Below are positions 32,493-38,514 of a DNA stretch of 38,514 nucleotides, piece by piece. Location: positions 1 to 38,514 of the forward strand of contig JAFAUR010000927.1 in NCBI GenBank assembly GCA_019243205.1, read 5' to 3'. The notes below the pieces were generated by a model. The model worked only from the letters and a program-made list of their open reading frames with translations. It ran no database searches and was not told the DNA's origin. The DNA comes from Acidobacteriaceae bacterium. Its GTDB lineage: Bacteria > Acidobacteriota > Terriglobia > Bryobacterales > Bryobacteraceae. Position 1 is the first letter of the stretch; every line of letters starts with the position of its first letter. Made by a program: the position numbers and the translations under genes.

Positions 32493-33491
32493 GTGAAGGC
32501 GACTGCCCGGCCAGCCGAGACCGAACTGGATCTACGCAGCAGCATTTCCTCGTCCTCGCTTAGCCGGTATGACAGTTTCACCCGCGACGAGTGGAGATCG
32601 CTGCGGGCCAATACGCCACTCCTGCTTAGCGAAGACGAGCTCGCCAGTTTGCGGGGCATCAACGAGACCGTCTCGCTGGCCGAGGTAGCGGATATCTACG
32701 TTCCCCTCTCGAGGCTCCTGAATCTCCACGTCGCCGCTGTGCAACACCTCTTCAAGGCGCGGCAGCATTTTCTCGGGTCGTCGCCCGTGACTCAGAAAGT
32801 GCCTTACATCATCGGTATCGCTGGAAGTGTCGCGGTCGGCAAAAGCACTTTTTCCCGCGTGCTGCGTGCCTCTTTGGCCCGGTGGCCTGATCATGCACGC
32901 GTCGATCTGGTGACAACCGACGGTTTCCTCCACCCGAACCGGATTCTCGAAGAACGCGGGCTGATGAAGCGCAAAGGTTTTCCCGAGAGTTACGACCAGC
33001 GCCGCTTATTGAAATTTCTGGCCGATGTGAAGGCCGGCCTGCCCGTCGTGTCCGCTCCCGTCTACTCCCACCTGCACTATGACATCGTGCCCGGCAAGTC
33101 GCAGGATGTGCGGCGGCCAGACATCCTGATTCTGGAGGGCCTCAATGTCCTGCAATCGCCAGATGGCAAGCGAGGCGCATCACGAGTTTTCGTGTCCGAC
33201 TTCTTTGATTTCTCGATCTATCTGCACTCGGATCCGGAGACCATTGAGCGCTGGTACATACAGCGCTTCCTGACCCTTCGCGAGACGGTCTTTCAGAAGA
33301 GATCGTCTTACTTCCACCGTTATGCCAAGCTCAGCCAGGAAGAATCCGTCGAGGTAGCCCGAAATATCTGGCGCGAGATCAATCTGGTGAATCTGATCGA
33401 GAACATCGCGCCAACGCGAGAGCGGGCGCATCTGATTCTGGACAAAGCTGAGAATCACTTGGTACAGACCGTCCGGCTGCGGCGGGTGTGA
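32493..33491 (+). CDS. coaA: Type I pantothenate kinase
   Basis: The 332-residue cytoplasmic kinase makes 4'-phosphopantothenate, the first step of coenzyme A synthesis. The P-loop is GSVAVGKST (111-119), and [46 protein letters not shown] and [18 protein letters not shown] are all classic for CoaA. The length is typical. The start is GTG 32493, immediately after the TGA of the methyltransferase with no gap, implying translational coupling. It ends 4 bp before the end of the convergent GH127-like gene. Assignment is firm. Confidence 0.96.
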   Translation: MKATARPAETELDLRSSISSSSLSRYDSFTRDEWRSLRANTPLLLSEDELASLRGINETVSLAEVADIYVPLSRLLNLHVAAVQHLFKARQHFLGSSPVTQKVPYIIGIAGSVAVGKSTFSRVLRASLARWPDHARVDLVTTDGFLHPNRILEERGLMKRKGFPESYDQRRLLKFLADVKAGLPVVSAPVYSHLHYDIVPGKSQDVRRPDILILEGLNVLQSPDGKRGASRVFVSDFFDFSIYLHSDPETIERWYIQRFLTLRETVFQKRSSYFHRYAKLSQEESVEVARNIWREINLVNLIENIAPTRERAHLILDKAENHLVQTVRLRRV

Positions 33492-33495
33492 TCGC

Positions 33496-35487
33496 TTAGC
33501 TAACTTTCCAGTAAATCGAGTACGGACGCCCCGCGCCGATGGTGTTGAACGGAACGAGTGTCAGAGAACCCGCCGCATTGAACGTGAGTGGCTCTTTGGC
33601 TTTGGTGATCCACTTCTGTGGATCCTCGCCGCCGCCGTGCAGCTCGGGAACGGAGGGTGGCGCGTGCTTTTTGAAATCCGGACCCATCGGTCCAACCACC
33701 AAACTGTCCGGCATTTTGCCGTCTCCTACGACGCCCGCAAGCAGAAGCGGCCCATACAGGAATGCTTGTTGGGCGGGGTCGTCGGGCATGGGCCGGGCGT
33801 ACACACACATCGGGAGAGTGATATCCACGCGATCGCCGTTCTGCCACAAACGCGCGATAGCGATATAGCTTCCCGGTCCGGCGGACACTTCGGCCGGCTT
33901 ACCGTTCAGCGAAACAGTTGGAAAACTGCTCACCCATGAAGGCACCCGGATGTTCAACGTGAACGGCTGAGGCGAATCACTGAAGAAATCCAAATGCGTC
34001 TTTGGCTCTTGCGGAAACTGATTGGTTTGCCGTAAGCGAATTTGCCGCTCTTTCCACTCCAGCTCAGACGGAATGAAGAGATTTACAAATACTGCGTCGT
34101 CGGTTCTAAAGTAAATGCTGTCGCCCAACTTCGAGTACTCTTCGACACCGGTTCCATTGCAGCACCAGAAGGAGTGTTCCTCAGTGCCGAACGTTCGCCA
34201 CGATCCAGGAACCACGCCCAGGTAATACTGGGTGTGCCCCTTATCTCCGTCGATCGTGCCGAGTCTGTGGTTGTATAGCAACTGCTCGTAATAGTCGAAG
34301 TATCGCGGATCGCCTGACCACGCGTACAGGTGACGCGTGAGCTTCATCATGTTGTAGGCACAGCAGCACTCGTTTGTCTGCGTGCCCTGTTTCAGTTCTT
34401 CGGCCAGGTGATTCGGCTCCGTCAACCAACCTTCGTTGTTGCTTGTTCCTCCAGTCGCGTACGTGCGCGTTTTGACCACCTCGTTCCAGAAAGCGTCAGC
34501 AACATCGTGAAATCGATGATCACAGCTGATTTCGTAGCGTCGTGCCGCTCCGATCACCTGCGGTATATGCGTGTTCGTATGCAGGCCCCGCAATTGATCG
34601 CGCTGCAATGCTAGCGGGTTGAAGAACCGTCGCTTCGTGAACCGGTCGCCAACTACCGCATAACGGTCCGAGTCCGTCAGCGCCGCAAGATTGTATAACG
34701 CTTCATTCATCCCACCGAACTCTTCATCCAGGACCTTTTGCATCTGTTGTTCGGAGAGCCGCGCGGTCCACGCATCCGTCCAATCGGCCATGCCCTTTGC
34801 AACCGTGAGCGCCTGTTCGTTTCCGCAAAGTTGATGCATGTCGATCATGCCGGCCAGGATCTTGTGGTACGTGTAGAAAGGCGCCCAGACTTTCTCTCTC
34901 CGTTCGAGGCGATCGAACAATTCTGTCGGAAACGCGCTCAGGTATCCCCCGCCGAGTTTCGCTTGACACTTTGCGAGTTCGGCAACCAGGTAGTTGCCTT
35001 TCTGCTGGACCCCGGAGTCGCCTGTGGCGGCAAACATAAGCGCACATGCCGACAGATAGTGTCCGGCGAAGTGCCCTCGCAGTTCACAATCCGGCCGCTC
35101 CCAACCGCCAAGCGGCTGCGCAGTCGATGGCAGACCGGCATTGAGACGAAAGGTGTGCAGTATCCGTTCCGCCGAGTACCGATGCAGCAGGTCGCGGTTC
35201 GCCTCCTGCGCAGCATAGAACGCGCTCGGCAGCAGACGGACTTGCGCGAGCGGGAACGGTTCCGCTTTGATGCGCAGGTTCTTTCCTTGGAACCGGAGCG
35301 GGTCATTGAACGGCTGGGTTGGCGACTGAGTGCCCGGTTGCTCCTTAGGAGCCGCAGGATCTCCCGGAACCGAAGCCTGTGTGATGGATTGTGACTCGCT
35401 GCTCTGCGCGACCAGCGGTGCAAGTGATGACGATGCAGTCAATGCCACAAAGGCTCTTCGACTGAACGGGGGCTTGGGGGATGACAA
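33496..35487 (-). CDS. GH127/GH146-like beta-L-arabinofuranosidase (DUF1680)
   Basis: The 663-residue exported enzyme has a Tat-like signal (FSRRAFVALTASSSLAPLVAQ), a low-complexity linker to about residue 60, and an (alpha/alpha)6 barrel with a beta domain. The zinc-cysteine centre of HypBA1-type enzymes is readable: Glu373 and Cys375 in TNECCCAYNM, and Cys442-Cys443 in FWCCNGTG, one of which is the nucleophile. LGGWERPDCELRGHFAGHYLSA and APFYTYHKILAGMID are typical. It should release beta-L-arabinofuranose from plant glycans. The start is TTG 35485-35487, backed by GGAG 6 nt upstream. It is divergent from a TonB-dependent receptor, which suggests a small arabinan/arabinogalactan unit. Confidence 0.92.
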   Translation of the reverse strand: MSSPKPPFSRRAFVALTASSSLAPLVAQSSESQSITQASVPGDPAAPKEQPGTQSPTQPFNDPLRFQGKNLRIKAEPFPLAQVRLLPSAFYAAQEANRDLLHRYSAERILHTFRLNAGLPSTAQPLGGWERPDCELRGHFAGHYLSACALMFAATGDSGVQQKGNYLVAELAKCQAKLGGGYLSAFPTELFDRLERREKVWAPFYTYHKILAGMIDMHQLCGNEQALTVAKGMADWTDAWTARLSEQQMQKVLDEEFGGMNEALYNLAALTDSDRYAVVGDRFTKRRFFNPLALQRDQLRGLHTNTHIPQVIGAARRYEISCDHRFHDVADAFWNEVVKTRTYATGGTSNNEGWLTEPNHLAEELKQGTQTNECCCAYNMMKLTRHLYAWSGDPRYFDYYEQLLYNHRLGTIDGDKGHTQYYLGVVPGSWRTFGTEEHSFWCCNGTGVEEYSKLGDSIYFRTDDAVFVNLFIPSELEWKERQIRLRQTNQFPQEPKTHLDFFSDSPQPFTLNIRVPSWVSSFPTVSLNGKPAEVSAGPGSYIAIARLWQNGDRVDITLPMCVYARPMPDDPAQQAFLYGPLLLAGVVGDGKMPDSLVVGPMGPDFKKHAPPSVPELHGGGEDPQKWITKAKEPLTFNAAGSLTLVPFNTIGAGRPYSIYWKVS

Positions 35488-35659
35488 GGGACGCTCCAGG
35501 AAAACCCAGTATACGGGCTTCAGCGAAGGAGACCATCACGCCGGTGATTGCGGGCCCGCTCATCCCCGCCAGGTTAAACAAGAAATAAACACAATTTTGT
35601 ATCCCAGGTCATGTTTTTGTAATAGGCTAGCAGTGAACTAGGGATCTTGGGGGGAGTGG
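35488..35659. promoter_or_regulatory. Divergent promoter region between GH127-like gene and receptor
   Basis: This 172-bp spacer must drive both genes. An AT-rich core (35575-35625) with TTTTGT and TAATAG-like boxes is the only promoter-like part. GGGGGGAG (35649-35656) is a strong ribosome site for the receptor. No clear palindrome is seen. Confidence 0.4.
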
Positions 35660-38514
35660 ATGTCGAAGCTCAGCGGCTTACTAACTATTCTTTTGCTTGC
35701 TTCCGGCTGTGTGTTCGGGCAATTCGAGACTGCCGAGGTTTTGGGAACCATCCATGACCCGAGCGGGTCGGCGATTCGCAGTGTTTCCGTCACGCTCAGG
35801 AACGAGGGAACGGGCGTGGAGCGCAAAACGGCGTCCGATGATAGCGGGCTTTACGACTTCTTTAATGTGCCGCCCGGGCAATACACGATAACGGCAGAGT
35901 TGACCGGGTTTCAGACGTTCAGGACCACAAATGTTGCAGTGGACGTGAATGCGCGGCAGCGTGTCGATATCAATCTGCAACTCGGGTCAGTCAATCAGGT
36001 CGTCAACGTTTCGAGCGCGGCCGAGACGCTGGAGACCGATTCGAGCCAGCACGACCAGGTGATCAACAGGCAGCAGATTGTCGAGCTACCTCTCAATGGC
36101 CGTAACTATTCCGATCTGGCGCTGCTTTCGACAAACGTGCACCGCTCCCCCATGTCGGTCCTGTTTTCCGCGACAGGCACTCCGCGCGAAGGCGCATTCA
36201 ACGTGAACGGAATGCGCAGTACATTTAATAATTTCTTACTGGACGGACTCGATAACAACGCCTATTCCCCAAGTAATCAAGGGTATTCCAGTCAAGTCGT
36301 GCAGCCTTCGCCCGACGCGCTGGCCGAGTTCCGTGTTATCACAAGCAACTTCAGTGCGGAATACGGTCGCGTTAGTGGAGGTGTCATCAATGCGGCGATG
36401 CGATCAGGAACGAACCAATTCCATGGCACCGTTTATGAGTTCTTGCGGAACACGGATTTGAACGCCACAGGGTTTACGTTCAGCCCCGCTGTTTTCAAGA
36501 AGCCGACCTTGCAGCGAAATCAATTTGGAGTAACGATCGGCGGCCCATTCATAAAAAACAAGCTGTTCTTTTTCGCCGATTATGAGGGGTTTCGGCAGCT
36601 GCAGCGTTATCTGAACTTTGATTCGATCCCGACTCTGACGGATCGCAACGGTGCCCTTCCGGTACCGGTCTACAATCCACTGAATCAGACGGTGTACCCG
36701 GCGAACACGCCAATCCCGGTCTCGCAGTTGAATCCGTTCGCGGCCACGGTACTGAGCGGCTTGCCGGCGCCGAACGGACCCGGGCGTTCGAACAACTATG
36801 AAGCGCTGCTGCTCGTTCGAGACTACTACGACAAATACGACGCGAAACTGGATTACACCATCAACGACAAAATGAGTGCTTTCGTGCGCTGGAGCCAGCG
36901 CAAGGACCTGCAGTACTATCAACCCGACCTTCCCGGACCTTCTGGAGGCAACGGGAACGGCTACATACATGCCATCCAGCAACAAGCGGCGGCTGGATAT
37001 ACGTGGACTCTGACTCCAGGGTCGCTGCTTGATGCTCGCTTTGGTTTCAGCCATGTTCTGGCGGGGAAAGTGCCGCCCTATCTCGGTGGCCCGAGTATGC
37101 AGCAGCTGTACGGAATATCGGGTTTGCCGACCAGTCCGGACCTGACCGGCGGGCTGAATTCGCAGTCGATCAGCGGGTTCTCTCAACTCGGACGGCAAAC
37201 GAGCAATCCCCAATTCCAGAATCCGACAACCTTCAATCCGAAGGTCAACTACTCGTTGATCCGCGGGCGGCACGCGTTGAAGATGGGCTACGAATTTATG
37301 GCCGTTCGGACGGAGGTTCTGGACATCAATCCTCTATATGGGGCGGACACTTACGCCGGTCAGTTCAGCAGGCCGACCTGCGCACTCTTGAAGCTCGCGG
37401 CTAATTGCTCGGTCGCTTCAGATGCGGCGAGCTATAACCTCGCTGATTTCATGTTCGGTTTGCCGAGCACCATTCAGCTCGGAAATGATCTGGTGACGAA
37501 TTTGCGCCAGCATGTCAATTCGCTCTACCTGCAAGACGACTGGCGGGTAAACGAGAAGTTGACCCTGAACCTCGGCCTGCGATGGGAGTTCGCAACGCCG
37601 ATTTGGGAACGCGACAACCTGTGGTCGAACTACGATCCGGCGACGAATACGTTGGTGCGCGCCTCCGGCGGCAGCCTGTATAACCGCGCGCTCGTCCACC
37701 CGGATTATCACGATTTTGGTCCACGCTTCGGGTTTGCCTACAGTGCCACGCCAAAAACCGTCATCCGAGGGGGCTACGGAATCACCTACTCGTTCTTCAA
37801 CCGGCCCGGGAGCGCGCAAGAGGGCATCAACGCGCCGCTTGCGTTGTTTGGCATTCAGACGCAGTCAATTCCGGCCGGCGGTACGCCCCCGCTCGGATTC
37901 CTCACCACGCAAAACAGCTTCACGACCGGGCTCGACGTTCCGGCGAACTTCAATCCCATCTTGTCGAACATCGACTACATTCCCTCTGACACCCGTTGGC
38001 CGTACACGCAGTCATGGCTGTTTTCGGTGCAGCAGGAGCTGACGCATGACACCTTCCTCGAACTCGCGTATAACGGGAACCACACCTTGCGGCTGCCGAT
38101 CATCGCCGATTACAACCAGGCCAATCCAAACGCGCTGACTGCAACCTGCAACGCGACAGTCACATCCGGGTGTCTCGGTGTTCAGGCGCGCCGCCCGATT
38201 CAGAGTTTTGGTCCCATCACGTGGCTCGATCCGGCCGGAAACAACAACTACAACGGCTTCTCTGCGCGCCTCGAGCATCGCTTTGGTGGCGGACTTTATT
38301 TTCTGAACTCGTTTACGTGGTCAAAGGCAATGGGCACCTCAGAGCAGGCGCTTGAATACTTTGCCGGATATTACGCTGCGAATCCGCAGAACATACGCGC
38401 GCTCTCGAACGAGCGTGGACCTTCGTCCTTCGACATCGAGTTCATGAACGTTACCAGCCTTGTGTACCAGATTCCTTTTGGGCGCGGACGGAAATTTGGC
38501 TCGAACATGAATGC
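35660..38514 (+). CDS. TonB-dependent receptor, Oar-like, N-terminal part
   Basis: The gene runs off the right edge; 951 codons are present without a stop. ATG 35660 follows GGGGGGAG. A signal peptide (LLTILLLASGCVFG) is followed by a carboxypeptidase-regulatory beta domain (about 22-115: GTIHDPSGSAI, SGLYDFFNVPPGQYTITAELTGF), a plug (about 125-255: LPLNGRNYSDLALL, GMRSTFNNFLLDGLDNN, FSAEYGRVSGGVINAAMRSGTNQFHG), and the start of an outer-membrane barrel, down to FGRGRKFGS. This is the Oar-like receptor type abundant in Acidobacteria. It should import or bind a large substrate using TonB energy. Being divergent from GH127 suggests an arabinose-rich glycan, but ligands cannot be read from sequence. 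Confidence 0.93.
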   Translation, partial: MSKLSGLLTILLLASGCVFGQFETAEVLGTIHDPSGSAIRSVSVTLRNEGTGVERKTASDDSGLYDFFNVPPGQYTITAELTGFQTFRTTNVAVDVNARQRVDINLQLGSVNQVVNVSSAAETLETDSSQHDQVINRQQIVELPLNGRNYSDLALLSTNVHRSPMSVLFSATGTPREGAFNVNGMRSTFNNFLLDGLDNNAYSPSNQGYSSQVVQPSPDALAEFRVITSNFSAEYGRVSGGVINAAMRSGTNQFHGTVYEFLRNTDLNATGFTFSPAVFKKPTLQRNQFGVTIGGPFIKNKLFFFADYEGFRQLQRYLNFDSIPTLTDRNGALPVPVYNPLNQTVYPANTPIPVSQLNPFAATVLSGLPAPNGPGRSNNYEALLLVRDYYDKYDAKLDYTINDKMSAFVRWSQRKDLQYYQPDLPGPSGGNGNGYIHAIQQQAAAGYTWTLTPGSLLDARFGFSHVLAGKVPPYLGGPSMQQLYGISGLPTSPDLTGGLNSQSISGFSQLGRQTSNPQFQNPTTFNPKVNYSLIRGRHALKMGYEFMAVRTEVLDINPLYGADTYAGQFSRPTCALLKLAANCSVASDAASYNLADFMFGLPSTIQLGNDLVTNLRQHVNSLYLQDDWRVNEKLTLNLGLRWEFATPIWERDNLWSNYDPATNTLVRASGGSLYNRALVHPDYHDFGPRFGFAYSATPKTVIRGGYGITYSFFNRPGSAQEGINAPLALFGIQTQSIPAGGTPPLGFLTTQNSFTTGLDVPANFNPILSNIDYIPSDTRWPYTQSWLFSVQQELTHDTFLELAYNGNHTLRLPIIADYNQANPNALTATCNATVTSGCLGVQARRPIQSFGPITWLDPAGNNNYNGFSARLEHRFGGGLYFLNSFTWSKAMGTSEQALEYFAGYYAANPQNIRALSNERGPSSFDIEFMNVTSLVYQIPFGRGRKFGSNMN

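Noticed and set aside
35690-35710. Lipobox-like ASGC at the start of the TonB-dependent receptor
   Set aside because: Receptors of this type are barrel proteins, and the residues at -3 and -2 do not fit a good lipobox; signal peptidase I cleavage near FGQ is likelier.
1-38514. Search for mobile elements, CRISPR arrays, phage genes and prophage edges
   Set aside because: No transposase, integrase, terminal inverted repeats, regularly spaced repeats or capsid/tail genes were recognised.

Overview
This window reads as a chromosomal segment of an environmental Acidobacteriota-like bacterium, probably close to the Solibacter/Bryobacter group. This is an inference from gene content: an Oar-type TonB-dependent receptor with an N-terminal carboxypeptidase-regulatory domain, PEP-CTERM proteins with the matching TPR lipoprotein and CAAX-protease-like protein, a secreted NHL-repeat protein with tandem C-terminal domains, many twin-arginine-exported glycoside hydrolases, and frequent GTG/TTG starts. 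I see no insertion sequence, phage, CRISPR, rRNA or tRNA gene.

Layout. Positions 1-8000 are a polysaccharide-degradation block. It holds the end of a Gfo/Idh/MocA oxidoreductase, then a leftward pair encoding a GH89 alpha-N-acetylglucosaminidase and an HGSNAT-like membrane acetyltransferase. A 473-bp divergent spacer separates these from a rightward pair, a GH2 enzyme carrying an N-x-K motif and an alginate-lyase-family enzyme. GH89, HGSNAT and GH2 beta-glucuronidase are homologues of enzymes of human lysosomal heparan sulfate breakdown, so the block may act on a GlcA/GlcNAc-type polymer. Positions 7977-11111 carry a PEP-CTERM protein, an exported D-aminoacylase-like amidohydrolase and a KirBac-type potassium channel.

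Positions 11216-21493 hold a HAD phosphatase, a GntR/LacI chimeric regulator, a cytoplasmic GH13 enzyme behind a perfect palindrome, a second PEP-CTERM protein, an NHL protein with three tandem beta-rich domains, a small membrane protein and a GH77 4-alpha-glucanotransferase. GH13, GH77 and the sugar-type regulator suggest intracellular alpha-glucan metabolism.

Positions 21527-33491 are mostly housekeeping: a small lipoprotein, inorganic pyrophosphatase, a leftward operon (TPR lipoprotein, CAAX-protease-like protein, small membrane protein, YifB/ComM), an exported cyclophilin, a secreted protein of unknown function, a small C2HC zinc-finger protein, an aminotransferase, a periplasmic protein, an exported SAM methyltransferase and type I pantothenate kinase. 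Positions 33496-38514 hold a GH127/GH146-like arabinofuranosidase divergent from a TonB-dependent receptor that runs off the right edge.

The most interesting signals are the heparan-type enzyme block, sharp palindromes upstream of two PEP-CTERM/hydrolase units and GH13, several apparently leaderless promoters, the C2HC zinc-finger protein, and PEP-CTERM accessory proteins without an exosortase in view.
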